From positions 18,168,501 to 18,232,500 of the forward strand of contig NC_135241.1 in the NCBI RefSeq assembly GCF_947623445.1: a stretch of DNA of 64,000 nucleotides, given 5' to 3'. Of this stretch, positions 10,240 to 20,971 are shown piece by piece (positions within the stretch are counted from its first letter, which is position 1; each line of letters begins with the position of its first letter). The translations under genes were made by a program, and so were the position numbers. The notes below the pieces were generated by a model. That model ran no database searches. It was not told the DNA's origin and saw only the letters and a list, made by a program, of their open reading frames with translations. The stretch comes from Clavelina lepadiformis. Lineage: Eukaryota; Chordata; Ascidiacea; Aplousobranchia; Clavelinidae.

Positions 10240-12575
10240 CAAAACAGCCGACGTTCCTTTCAGTCGCGGGTGTATCAGTGTACTGGCAGTAATTCGCATT
10301 ATCGCTAATCTGGCGCTGTAACAACTACACTACCGAAATCTTTTATACCACCTTTTAGTTTCTGTAACTAATCTGCTAATCGTAACGATGCAAAGTTAGG
10401 TGGGTAATCATAATTCTCCAAAAAGAGGAACTAACCCAAATAAACAACATAGAAATAACTACCAAAATCACAAGAATAATAAACATCAAATAATGACGTA
10501 CGCAATGGTGCGTAAAATATTTAAATAAAAACATTGTTGTCAGCCGTTTTGGAGTTCTAACAAATTAAATTGAGCTATGCAAGCCAGTATTACACTGTTG
10601 AATGTATCTATTTCGCTCTGGTCAATGGTTTGAAATTACTAGAGTCAAACGCACAGAACCGGAGTAAGGGCCCCTTTACGAGGCGGGGTTGTAAAGAAAA
10701 GAGTGAATGCTGCTGCCTTCTGTTTTAAAATAGCACCCTGCTATTGTTTGTTGTTCGATGACTGACTGGCTGCAAAGTGGACAGCTGATGTGGATTTTTT
10801 CCAAGAAAATTGTACATTGGTTTTTAGAAAAAAAAATACTAAAAGATTGGTTGTATGAGCAAGGATAATGTAAGTTATATTTACATCATGAAAGTTGGCT
10901 TATGGTTCTATAAACTGTCCAGTTTTGAGCAGCAACCAACAGCTGGGTGTTACTCGAACAATCACAACCTGCAGTTCATTACGACATGAACAGCAGTCTA
11001 GTCAAGTCTAGTGTAGCGTTACCGACAACAGTCTGTCAATTACATAACATTAAACAATAACAGGGCGCTATAGAAAACAGCAGGCTGCAGTACAACAATG
11101 GCAATCGTTCTTCTAATTACCATGTCTCTTAGTATATTTGCTATATCATTAAGTTTATCCTTACAAGTTTGCTTTATTAGCTTATTTAAGTATTTGTAGC
11201 TTAGTTACCGCACTGCCTCAGTATCCAACTTTATATAACTTACTACATATGTTTGTGAGCATTGTTCTGCTGTTGTAATTTTTTAACTATTTAATGTATG
11301 TTGGGTTTAGTGGCTAACCATTATTCATGTTTATCATTCGATTAAATTATTCTTGCAGGATTTATGCCTTCGGGCTTTGTCGCTTTTACCCGCTCATCGT
11401 TTGCTGGTGAAATTGTTAATTGCAATTTTAATACGCTATATTGGTTAGCATTTTATTGTTATTTTTCGTTCCCACGCAGACAATGAAAAAACATAAACAA
11501 TACAGTGTAATACAATACGACATTGCAAATTTTTCTCTCGAATTTTCGAAACTGCTGTTACCTGTTGCCGTTTTGTGATCATTTGTTGAACTGTTCAATA
11601 TACTCGCCGCAAACGGGCCGGCACTTTAACAAATCGGCTACCGAGCCGACTAATAACGGAAAACGTTGAGCGAAAACGAAATATTTTCCAAAAAATTGCA
11701 TCGTTATTTGGCAATACGATTTGTGAAAGAAGTCACGTTCAAAAAGCTATAATACGAAGAAGATGGTTTTAAGAAAATGATGTTAACAGTTTTAGTGTAT
11801 AACCATATGCATTGTTTGTGGTTTGTAATGGAGACAATTAGTGGCGAAAGTGAATCGGAAAGCCGTTTTGGTACAGATTTTATTGCCGCAACGGCGTTCC
11901 GGTAGAAAGTACGGTAAAAAATTATTTTGCAGCATAATACTTGTTTAACAACCAAATGTCGTGTATTGAGATTTTTGTTAATAATTTGCTAATGTAGTGA
12001 TTGGAAGATCCTGCCAGTCGCTAACTTCAAACAAACAAAGGGACGTGGCCATTTAGCACCTGAATACATCTGTAAGGTTTTGGTTGTTCATATACGAGAG
12101 AGTTGGCAGACTTGGCATGTGTGGTATACTTTGAAGGAGTAACCCTAGGTGCACGCAACGTATATGCACATGCGTACCACTTTTCAGCTGAGTGTTTTCT
12201 GAGCTTACGCTTTAAAACTTTTTTTACTTGAAAAACTTTCAGGCTGTCATCAATTTGGTTTCAGAGTCATATTTATATCCACTGGCTTGACACGTATTTA
12301 TCACATGTAGGCTACGTTACTCCGTTCTATTTGATTGATTTATTCTGGTTAATCTAAGGAAAAAATCTATGAAATCAACAGAGGTTTTATTGCGTAATAA
12401 TACTAAATCGTTACAAAGTATTGCAATCAAACAAAATTAAGCTACTCTTTGCTTCGTTTTGAATAATAATAATTATTATGAAAAACACAATAACCACCCA
12501 TAATTAATTTGCGTCTTATAATAACGGCGTTTTAAATCTAAAGACTAGTTCCCAACGCAGCACAATCGACACACG
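10240..12575. other. Intergenic, no gene recognised
   Basis: About 2.3 kb without a supportable ORF. At 11830-11920 lies a repeat unit (ATCGGAAAGCCGTTTTGGTA, then CAACGGCGTTCCGGTAGAAA) that is clearly related to 23885-23970. AATAAA on the minus strand near 12384-12390 could serve the sulfotransferase gene ending at 12576. An AATAATAATAATTATTAT palindrome is at about 12463. Confidence 0.5.
11830..11920 (+). repeat. Dispersed repeat, copy 1 (related to 23885-23970)
   Basis: Alignable over about 80 bp with 23885-23970: AGT-GGCGAAAGT..CGGAA-GCCGTT..TTATTGCC..ACGGCGT-C-GGTA. Subterminal GGAACGCCGTTCC-like palindromes suggest a small DNA element. No target duplication was located. Confidence 0.55.
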
Positions 12576-14888
12576 TCATATAAATCCAAGCAGAATGCAT
12601 GCATAGTACAGTAAAGCACAAAGAAAAGCCCCAAGCAAGGGCAATGTGACAAAAAGTTCCTTTCGAATCTGTTCGAAAACCAGAGATTTTTCAATGATTT
12701 CACCGGCGATTTCTCCTCCTTTATTACGATGAGGGAAGGGTTTGTTAGGTTGTGGTACACCCAGGAATTTGCACAGTGGATCCCAACCGTCCTTAAACTT
12801 GAAGTGAAGAATTCTATCGCTCGACGTTACCTGCATTTTTGTTTTAACGTAAATTTTGTAGAGTAAACGCATTAAAAGTTATGCCGACATCCGGCAAACT
12901 GTTTGACATCGACGCATACGAAAAACCAAAACAAGAAAGATTGCGAAAACAATTATTGTGTAACAATCATGTACTAACCGCGTAAACATTGGCATTGTGC
13001 TCTCTGTATCTCAACTTCGCAAGTGAAGCGTTGAAAGGATTTATGTAAAATGGAGAAAGCGGTAATGCGGACGCTTGCAAGCGAACTGTAAAAGAAGCAA
13101 TAGCAGGCCTAATAATGTGCTCGTATAACGCAACAAACTTGAATTGGTTAATGTATACAGTACATAGCGGGGTAAATTGAAAAAAAAAATTATCCAAGTA
13201 ACTATAAGTCAGGGGTGGGCAACATACGGCCCGCGGGCCGGATCCGGCCCGCGACGGGATTTTGAGCGGCCCGCAGACAGTTTCCGGTCTTACATGATAA
13301 TGTGGCCTGCGGCCACATTCTGCCGCAATCCCTGTATTGCGTCACTGAATAAGTCCAAGTTTGCCAACCTGAGAAAGATGGCCATAAATCTACTTGTTCT
13401 GTTCGGGTCTACATACATTTATGAGCAAACATTTTCGACCATGAACATTAATAAGACAAAGCTGCGTTCCAATCTATTCAGGAATCCGGCCCGCCAAGTA
13501 CTTCATTTTCTCATATCAGGCCCGCCGACCGAAGAAGTTGCCCCCCCCTGCTATAAGTAATATGTAGAAAACGAAATATGATTGCTATGTCAACGTACAA
13601 CTACAGAAAAAAGCCTTCACTTGTTACAATACAAAATAAGTTTTCGCAAGATTAAAATAAAATTCTTACAAGCCGCGTTTACGAAACGTCTAACTTGTCT
13701 GCCGGTAGAGGAAAATTGCATCAGCCATCTTGTTGATTGATGTGCCATCATCACATCAAGTTGCTTTTGTAAACTTCGCACCCATTCTTCTTCGGATGAC
13801 CTCTCCGTGTGAATTACCTGCAAATTAAAGGGCAATGACGTTTTTTAAAGTCTGTAATTATATCTGAGATAGTTTTTTCTGGGCAGCAGCCGTAAAAAGT
13901 ATTTGTAAGTTATAGGTTATTTGTCTGATGATTGCGTTAGTAATGCTAATCTGCTATCTGTGAAGGTACGAAAGCGTAAGTTAGTGAGATAGATAATAAA
14001 AACTGGCCTTCAAACGTTAACCTAAGGTAAATGCAATCTTGGTTTTTATTGCATGCATTATCAAGTCTGGCTTTTAGCTATAATTTTTCTTGCGTCGTGA
14101 TAAATAATATTTGATATTTCGGTTAAGTTTAGAAAATGACTATTTCGCCAGAAGCACATTATGTTAACGCATTTATTCAAATGTAAGTCGTATCAATTGT
14201 AAGTTTAGTTTTTTATCAACATTCTTGCTGCTTATATTTTCTATTAAACCGAGGACGGCTAACACTCAAAAACACAAGAATCTCGCAAACGTAAAGCAAT
14301 CCGTTGTTAAGGAAAAGCAATAAGTGAAGAAAAAATGCAGTATGTACAGTAGATGAAAATTCAAACTAATGATTTAGAGTGAACTTACTGAACGTAAGGT
14401 TGCATAAATAATCTAAATTTAAATCTAAAGTTGCAAAAAACTGAAGTTTGTCTAATATGACTTAGTTAAAATTGCGTTTAGATTTATGACCGTAACATTC
14501 ATTTCAAGCGTTTTTAATTTTGTCCGAAAAGATACAGTTGCCTATGTAGCAGCCTATACTTTAACAAAATCATTTTGAAATCTAAATAAAGCTCTTAATT
14601 TCAACATAATACGAATGGATGAAACCAATTCCTCACCTTTGCTTCTGGAAATGCATGATACAATTCTTCCCATAAGGTACACCCGGGTACATCAGTGACA
14701 GCATCAACACCTTTGTAAATTCGGCGTAAATCTTCAGCAGTCCAGCCCTCGTCCATTACCTTCTGCAAATCCCGACCAATGTAAAAGACTTGTTCCTCAA
14801 AATCGTAGACATTATAACCGAGTGTTTTCAATGCACTGGCTAAAGTTTTTGTGCCAGTTTTTGGCATTCCAGAACATATCACTTTCAT
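12576..14888 (-). CDS. Sulfotransferase-like P-loop protein, paralogue A (4 exons, 253 aa)
   Basis: Exons: 14637-14888, 13670-13817, 12979-13085 and 12576-12830 (phases 0, 1, 0). The protein fits the small sulfotransferase family PF17784 (PAPS-dependent fold), common in multiple copies in marine invertebrates; activity is not proven. N-terminal P-loop/5'-phosphosulfate-binding motif: G7-M-P-K-T-G-T-K-T-L16. A 3'-phosphate-binding-like motif follows at residues 85-99 (VIHTERSSEEEWVRS). Further family signatures are YREHNANV (end of exon 3) and FKDGWDPLCKFLGVPQPNKP in exon 4. Residues about 229-253 are hydrophobic (VTLPLLGAFLCALLYYACIL), a C-terminal membrane anchor. Intron 2 carries a 341-bp hAT element (13210-13550) that paralogue B lacks. 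The exon 3 donor is GTTAGT, slightly unusual; the other sites are standard. The reading frame is intact. Confidence 0.9.
13210..13550 (+). mobile_element. hAT deletion derivative, 341 bp, inside intron 2 of sulfotransferase A
   Basis: Ends CAGGGGTGGGCAACATACGG and, on the minus strand, CAGGGGGGGGCAACTTCTTC, both followed by GGCCCGC-rich sequence. A perfect 8-bp duplication CTATAAGT lies at 13202-13209 and 13551-13558. At 13360-13485 the plus strand still encodes a recognisable piece of the hAT C-terminal dimerisation region (FANLRKMAINLLVLFGSTYI, then EQTFSTMNINKTKLRSNL), of the kind found in ZBED/GTF2IRD2-like domesticated proteins and Charlie-type transposases. It is therefore an internally deleted copy of a coding element. 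The remaining frame is open from 13177 but includes intron and terminal-repeat sequence, so it is a relic and not a gene. Confidence 0.9.
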
Positions 14889-15420
14889 AATGACTTAAAA
14901 ATCAACGTTTTGATCGACTGCTCTGAATCACCGTCTTTGAATAACAGCCCAGGGCAACCAGCAAGGTAGGCTGTTTGTGCCTCTCTCTGCTTAACTGAGT
15001 AAATACATTTACTTCATTTTTCTAGTAACATTCTTGTAAGCAATAAATGATGTTTACTTAGTCAGTCATTTTAAGTTTGAACATTATTAAAGTGTTAAGT
15101 TATTCATCCAAACCAACACTTACAGTTGTGGTCATACTCAGCTAACTCTAAAGCCACCACATACATCTAATAAATGCGCAATAGCTAAAGGAAATGCAAT
15201 GAACAACGTTGTCTAAGCCAAGCAAACATACAACCCGCACTGAATGGAGAAATATCTGTGTTGATTTTGCCTTATCGGTTTTAGACATATTCTCCCATTA
15301 AACAGACCGTTGCAACATGTGATGGTTTTAAAGGCCTCGCTTGACTGATCACTAACTGCTTCTTGCTTGAACTGGAGTCACCTCGGTGCTTGTCTTATAC
15401 AGTGTGTGTTTGAGTGATCA
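14889..15420 (-). promoter_or_regulatory. 5' flank of sulfotransferase A
   Basis: Sequence upstream of the ATG at 14888. The segment is repeated, diverged but colinear, at 16109-16620. The best conserved block is 15319-15367 (includes AAAGGCCTCGCTTG and CTGATCA, repeated at 16512-16560), about 430 bp upstream of the start. Conservation of a non-coding block between duplicates suggests a control element, but recent duplication alone could explain it. Confidence 0.45.
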
Positions 15421-15430
15421 TGCTTATAGG

Positions 15431-15743
15431 CAGGGTTGCCATCGGTCTGTACTGAAAAATAAGGATCACTTGGAAACGAAAGAAGAATACTATTTTAAAC
15501 AGTGCAATGTTCCAAAAAAAAGAAAGACTGTTTGCATGTTCTTAATTTTGGTATCTCTTTTTGGTGCAAAATGGTATACTGAAGATGTCGAAATGCCCAA
15601 AATAAGGACCTCCGCCCTATAAATAAGACAAAAATTAGAACGCAAGTGCAAATAAAGACATTTCTTAGAAATAAGGACAAAAATATTTTCTAAGACACAG
15701 ACCTTCAAAATAAGGACAAATCTAAGAAATATGGACTACCCTG
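15431..15743. mobile_element. hAT-type MITE, 313 bp
   Basis: Left end CAGGGTTGCCATCGG; right end on the minus strand CAGGGTAGTCCATATTTC. Flanked by an 8-bp duplication with one mismatch, CTTATAGG (15423-15430) and CTTATAGA (15744-15751). The interior is rich in ATAAGGAC repeats in both orientations. It contains only chance ORFs. It separates the sulfotransferase A promoter from the orphan 5' flank. Confidence 0.82.
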
Positions 15744-16108
15744 CTTATAGAAGAATTGAAGTCATTTTCGACATATTTTCTAAAAAAGGATAAAAAGACA
15801 CTGATTCCGAAAACGTGAATGAAATTGCTTTATCTTTTATCGTTTACGAACTATTGGCTAAACCGTTTTCAAAAAACCCGTTCGAGGAGCGGATGAGACG
15901 TCACCAGGGTTGTTGGTACTCGAGCATGCTTCAAATGCATATCAGATCAAGAGAAAGTTGCTGTTGCAAGACTCGTTTCGGCGAATTTAGTGGACGTGTC
16001 GGAAATATTTTTTAGATTTTGTCAGTAATGGATGATTGATTAATTATTATAAGAGGTGTTTTTAATTTTATTAAACAAGTGTTGTCTGTATGTGCATGCC
16101 TACCAGGA

Positions 16109-16620
16109 CAATGACTTCAATCAACGTTTCTCTACTGCTATAATCTACCATTTCGTGCTTTAATGAATAGCAGCCCTGGGCAAACAGAAGGGTAGTCTTG
16201 TCTCTTGCTGCTTTGCTAAGAAAGCACATTTTTATCATTTTTCCAGCAAATTCCTGTAAGCAGTACAGTAGTCTTTATACGTTTAAGCTTTGTCAATAAG
16301 GTATTAAATCTATAATAATTAACAGCTGCAGTTATTTCATCCCTAATTTGTCATTCTTAGCTGTAAAGTGTAATACCACACCAGCATATACGCATGATAA
16401 CTGTGTAGCATATACACTGATAAATAAATATACATCCCACGACATAGAGAAATCTCTGTGCTGATTTTGCCTAATCTGTTGAGCGAATTTTTTGCATTGA
16501 CAAAAAGCTGCCATGTGTGATAGTCTTAAAAGGCCTCGCTTGTCTGATCATTGATTGCTTGTTGCCCGTAGCGGTGTTTCTTGAACCTCCGTGCAAACGA
16601 TTCTATTTAGTGTTCAGTTT
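16109..16620 (-). repeat. Orphan copy of the sulfotransferase 5' flank
   Basis: Colinear with 14889-15420 in the same orientation. Shared blocks include CAGCCC-GGGCAA near the start-proximal end, a pair of ATTTTGCCT motifs, and the 48-bp block at 16512-16560 with AAAAGGCCTCGCTTG. Similarity begins at the nucleotide next to the ATG (AATGACTT in both) and extends outward; no sulfotransferase exon follows it at 15752-16108. Either a third gene copy was deleted or only the upstream region was duplicated. Confidence 0.7.
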
Positions 16621-17429
16621 ATCTTAACCGCAGGCAATGAGTGAGTATGGTCTTGCTTATTGTTTTCTTTGATTTATTTACCTTAACTTCCTATGTATTT
16701 ATCGTGTTAGATATAGTTGAAATAGAAGTGAAAGGAAGCCTAATGGTAAATATTTATTTTGTTGTATTACACGACATACATTTTCCAAAGCAGTTTCAAT
16801 TTAACAGGGACCTCGTTTCAAGGAGGGCGGGAGAACATGTCCCCACAACTGTTGTCAGATATAAAGTCAAAACCGGTGGGCATAGCTTAAAAAGTAATGT
16901 ATTTGTAGTACTGTACTTAGTTTTTAATGTGCATGTGCAACCTCCTCATTATTGTTCGTCTTTTTATGTTCTAGTGCCCATAGTATCAATCAAAATACCA
17001 ACTTTAAAAATCAAAATAGAAATATTGTCTGTGTCTGCGTTTCATAAAGTCAAAAAAGGAAACGTAGCAGTTATCTTTAAAGATAATTAATTGTTTTTCT
17101 CGATTAGATGATTTCCAGGTATTTCAAATATATGTGCGTTTGCAAACGTTTACTGTAGGCCTATATACAGTCACATAGTTCGATGGATTATGCGGAAAGT
17201 TTGCTCGAATAGTTGTTCCGTGACAAGTTAGCCTGGAGCCCTGGATATATTGTCACTTGGAATAGTTGTTAGGGAAAGTGTATCAAGTTCTTTGTTTATA
17301 AGTTTTGCACAACAGAAATTTTGATTGGATTTTATTTGGTTGATACAGGTAAAATAAATCGATTAAAAGAACGTAAAATTAATCAACTGATTAATTGTTT
17401 TACTGAATTATTTGGCCTATACAGGAAAT
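16621..17429. other. Region with a 149-codon ORF of doubtful status
   Basis: The plus-strand ORF at 16641-17090 is long for this AT content but reads as low-complexity hydrophobic sequence. It has no recognised motif and contains acceptor- and donor-like sites inside it. I treat it as non-coding. Nothing else is seen. Confidence 0.4.
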
Positions 17430-17435
17430 TTTATT
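17430..17435 (-). terminator. Poly(A) signal
   Basis: AATAAA on the minus strand, 51 bp after the stop codon of the proposed basic-protein gene (17486). Confidence 0.4.
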
Positions 17436-17485
17436 AGGAGCTGAATTAAAAGCTCCGTCGAATCTTCGTTTTTAACGACAGCCCT

Positions 17486-19155
17486 TCACCTTTTTTTCTT
17501 GATACGCCTAGCCCTAAAGGAAAAAAAAGCAATTTAGCTTTATCACGGTACCTCTAGCCTACCTGCAGTGGCGTATTGAGGATTACGTGGATGGGTGCCA
17601 AAAATGTTATAAAGCTGCGTATAAAATTCCTGTGCTTGTTCATCTCCACCCAACATGCGCGGAGCACAAAAATTTGTATTTTGCACCTCAAAAATCACTT
17701 TAAAACGCTTTAAAATGAAATGTATTCTTATATTTACACATACAATAGCTGACATAGTATAGTGTACACTTTAAAAACGCCGTGTAGCCTACAACGATTT
17801 CAAAACGTTGTATACCCGTCTGTTATATGTTTTCCTACAGGTTATAGCTGGTTAGTATTAGGGATGGGCCGCGAGGAAGATTATTCGGGTTCGTGCGAAC
17901 CCGAATATCATGAAGGTCGACACGAACGAATCCCAAAATCCAAATCTATTCGTATTAGAACCAAACAATACAATTTCCTCCAAAAGTTGTCGAGTCTTGC
18001 TTCTAAAATGACATAATCGATAAACAAATCGCTTTCTTTCTAAAAATAGTGTTTAAAAAACGATCGAAAAAGCAAAATCGTTAGGAAAACGACCTTCATT
18101 GTAAGTTCTGCTGACTCTAGTTTAGCATTGTCGGGAAACTAGATCATCATTTTTTACGAAAGTCAGTAAACTGATAAGTAATATTGTATTCGGGTTCGCC
18201 ATTGTTGGTATTCGTGTTCGCCCGAATCTTCCATAAAGGCGATATTCGGCGAATCTATTCGGGTTTGGGTTCGTATCGGCCCATCCCTAGTTAGTATTAG
18301 CAAACAAGAAAATGTGATGAACGAAAAGTCAATAGACTAAAAAAGACCTATGGCTAAAAACGTTGGGTTCATAAGGGGGTCTATAGCCCAATGGCCCTCA
18401 GAAGTACGCTAGTCCTACTTGCCACTTTATTTTAGTATATTAAAGGCCTGGTCCCTTGTCTCGTATTGTTTTTAATCTCTCTGCACGGTACCTGTTTGTT
18501 TTAACAGCTGCAAGTTTCTTGTAACTCACTGTAGTGTCCTTCGTTGTCTGTAATAATAAAAAATATCTTTTAATGTAGCATTATACTAAAAAAGTTCCAA
18601 ATTTTGCTGGAAAATTAGAAAGTTGATTATAGCCCTGCCATATTCTGCATTGGTGAAAGTAGTAGATATTATATACATGACCAGACAACTCAGCAAACTT
18701 TTACTATGACTTGTGTTGTATAGACATAATATTTTTTCAAATACTTTTCCGGTGAGATTGCAGGTTATAATAAATGCAATCTTTTTTTATTTTATTTGTT
18801 TGGTTGGGATCACTCAACTCTTCTGTAGCCTACCTGACATCATAACTATACTAAACCTTTAAGGCCTAAAATTTTCAAAACTTACCAATTTTCTTTGTAC
18901 TTGAAACTTGTTTACTGCTCTGGATCTTTGGGTCAGTCGACGAGGAAAACTCTGCGCAAAGGTAACTTTAACCACAGTTTCTACAGATTCCGAATGCCAT
19001 CTCCCCTTATTTAAAAAGATGTAAATTTTAACTATTTCATATGACAGATAGATACAGCAGAAAGTGTCTGTATGTTCTATAACAAAATTACAAAAGCGTT
19101 TCCTTACCTTTGGTTTTGTAACCTGCTGACGTTTGTTTCCACCTTTAGAACGCAT
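17486..19155 (-). CDS. Possible four-exon gene for a 65-residue very basic protein
   Basis: Exons on the minus strand: 19108-19155 (16 codons, start MRSKGGNKRQQ, donor GTAAGG), 18886-18951 (22 codons, acceptor TTTGCGCAG, donor GTAAGT), 18492-18547 (acceptor TTTTTATTATTACAG, donor GTACCG) and 17486-17513 (acceptor CTTTTTTTTCCTTTAG, ending RARRIKKKR and TGA). The frame stays open across all four exons and a poly(A) signal follows at 17430. About a third of the residues are Lys or Arg, pointing to a nuclear, nucleolar or ribosome-associated protein, but I do not recognise it. Intron 3 contains the hAT element 17859-18289. The ATG has an A at -3. The chain of strong splice sites is the evidence; the protein itself has no diagnostic motif. 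Confidence 0.4.
17859..18289. mobile_element. hAT-type MITE, 431 bp
   Basis: Terminal inverted repeat TAGGGATGGGCCG at both ends (right end read on the minus strand). Perfect 8-bp target duplication GTTAGTAT at 17851-17858 and 18290-18297. Subterminal regions carry repeated CGAA/TTCG-rich motifs in opposite orientation (TTCGGGTTCG, CGAACCCGAA). No coding capacity. Confidence 0.9.
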
Positions 19156-19677
19156 TTGCTTTTTTATGCTTGCTATTCTAACTAAGTAACAATGAGATAC
19201 TGACGGCCTTAGGCTAGTACAAAGAAGCACTGAAAGATTGCGCCATTATTGACAAAACTCAACTCTTTCCCTTGGGGATTTTTCTGGGTCGGTATAGAAT
19301 TATTCACCCGGCATGTTTTTGTGGCTCTTCTAGTCGAATCGTAAAATTCCAAAAAAATTGTAAAGGCTACCAAGAGTACTGTTTATGAACATCTAATGCT
19401 AATGCATTATTTACCGTTTTTGTATTGAAATAGTTTTGAGGTTCTTTGGTACTTGTATTTTCTGAAAATGGCTCTTCCATTGAATACATTTGCCCACCTC
19501 TGTTATAGATGTTCTCAAATTATGAAATCACGGAAATCTCAGCGCGTGAATGAGATTTTACTACCATTGAAGCTATGGCTTCACCATTATCAGTTTAAAA
19601 TTAACGCTTTTAGTGATAATTTTCGCAGAGACAGTTTTTTATCGTAAATTACTTTCGGTGGAGCAGCTCAATATAAA
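19156..19677. other. Intergenic, no feature recognised
   Basis: Upstream flank of the possible basic-protein gene. The short plus-strand ORF at 19453-19647 has no support. Confidence 0.4.
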
Positions 19678-19890
19678 CCTTTTGCACAATCCGTCGGCGC
19701 ATGCGCGAAAAATGCTTTATCGGAAAATTTGATGACAAACGAGCTTCAGGTCCTGGGAAATGCAAAACACTATTTATACAAGCGCTGTTTTTGTTACTTT
19801 TAGGCAACAGCACCACTTTTTTTGACAGAAAGTGTTACGGGCTGATATATACATTTCGACAAGCGTTGGACAAGTCCTGAGTGGTAAACC
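19678..19890 (+). repeat. 215-bp dispersed repeat carrying an NRF1-like palindrome, copy 1
   Basis: Shares its order of blocks with 23659-23859 in the opposite orientation: TTTTGCACAATCCGT, GCGCATGCGC (19697-19706), GAGCTTCAGGT, GTTTTTGTTACTTTTA, GCACCACT and, at the far end, GTCCTGAGTGGTAAACC. GCGCATGCGC is the core of the NRF1 recognition sequence. The repeat lies about 1.1 kb beyond the 3' end of sulfotransferase B. Confidence 0.8.
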
Positions 19891-20971
19891 TTTTAAAAGT
19901 CAGACTGTAGCCTACTGAAGGAGTAGGCCTACAGCCTATTAGCCTGCAACAAACAAATGAACCATGTCATTCTTTTGACATATTATGGAACGAGGTTAAA
20001 AGTTGTTGAACGAGGATAGCATAAATAAACTTCGGTAAAAGAAAGTTAAATTCAGGTAGGCCTATTTTAGGCTTGAAATCAACTCAAACTCATACGGTTT
20101 CGTAAATATCAGTACATGTACTTTCTTCAGAGACCTCCTATGATAAAAATAAATATTACTTGCTACTTTTGTTGTGCGTTTTGCTTAAGAGACGTTACAA
20201 TCAATTGCAAAATATATTTAAGTTGTATAAATAGTCATAAATAAATAATAAATAGTTCGGATTTATCAGACAAATGCCTCTGCTCTCATTATAAAACAAC
20301 TGATAATAACAAATATTTGCTTATGTCCACGTTTGAAAACTCAGCCAAATCTCCAACAGTAATGTCTACCGTCCCTTTCTTGGCTATCTTTGTAAAAGAT
20401 AACCTAACTAACTGGGGAAAAAACATTCGTTGAAATGAAAACTAAACAACGAGCGCTTTTGTTCGAGGACAAACGCCCGAGATGCACAAAATGCCTTTAT
20501 ACCTGCGTATCCATGTTATGCAGAATTATTACATGAGCTTTCTGTTTCCACTGAAATTAACCTTTCGATAGGCCTATAAGCTTAACGCAGCTCGTTGTAA
20601 ATCAAGATGCTGTGCAATATAATGTAACTAAAGCCTTAGTACTATTTTTCTCTAGAAATTTCATGATATAATTCTCTCCTCTGCATATACAGGCTCGTCT
20701 TTAACGAAGTTTATGCAGCGGCAAATAAACAAATAGAACTGTAAAAGTCATTTTTTGTGATTATATCTCAGAATTGCAATAAATACCTTCAAAATTATGA
20801 GCATTTGATAATAGTTGTAAACGCCACTTGGTTTTGTATAATCTCCCATGATACGTACAATATTTTAAAACTAGCCTATACAATTTTTTTTACATCTCTT
20901 TTAATTGAGTGTTAAACTTTAACTATCAAGTTTCCAACCGAAATAAACATTATCTGTTCATGATATTGGTA
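19891..20971. other. Intergenic, no gene recognised
   Basis: AT-rich 3' flank of sulfotransferase B. No ORF or repeat was recognised. Confidence 0.4.

Noticed and set aside
13177..13560. 127-codon plus-strand ORF with a hAT-like stretch
   Set aside because: It begins in sulfotransferase intron sequence and runs through both terminal repeats of the 341-bp element; only 13360-13485 is transposase-derived. A relic, not a gene.
16641..17090. 149-codon plus-strand ORF, one of the longest in the window
   Set aside because: Hydrophobic, low-complexity translation without motif or splice context; AT-rich DNA can give such ORFs by chance. It lies behind an orphan promoter of the opposite orientation.
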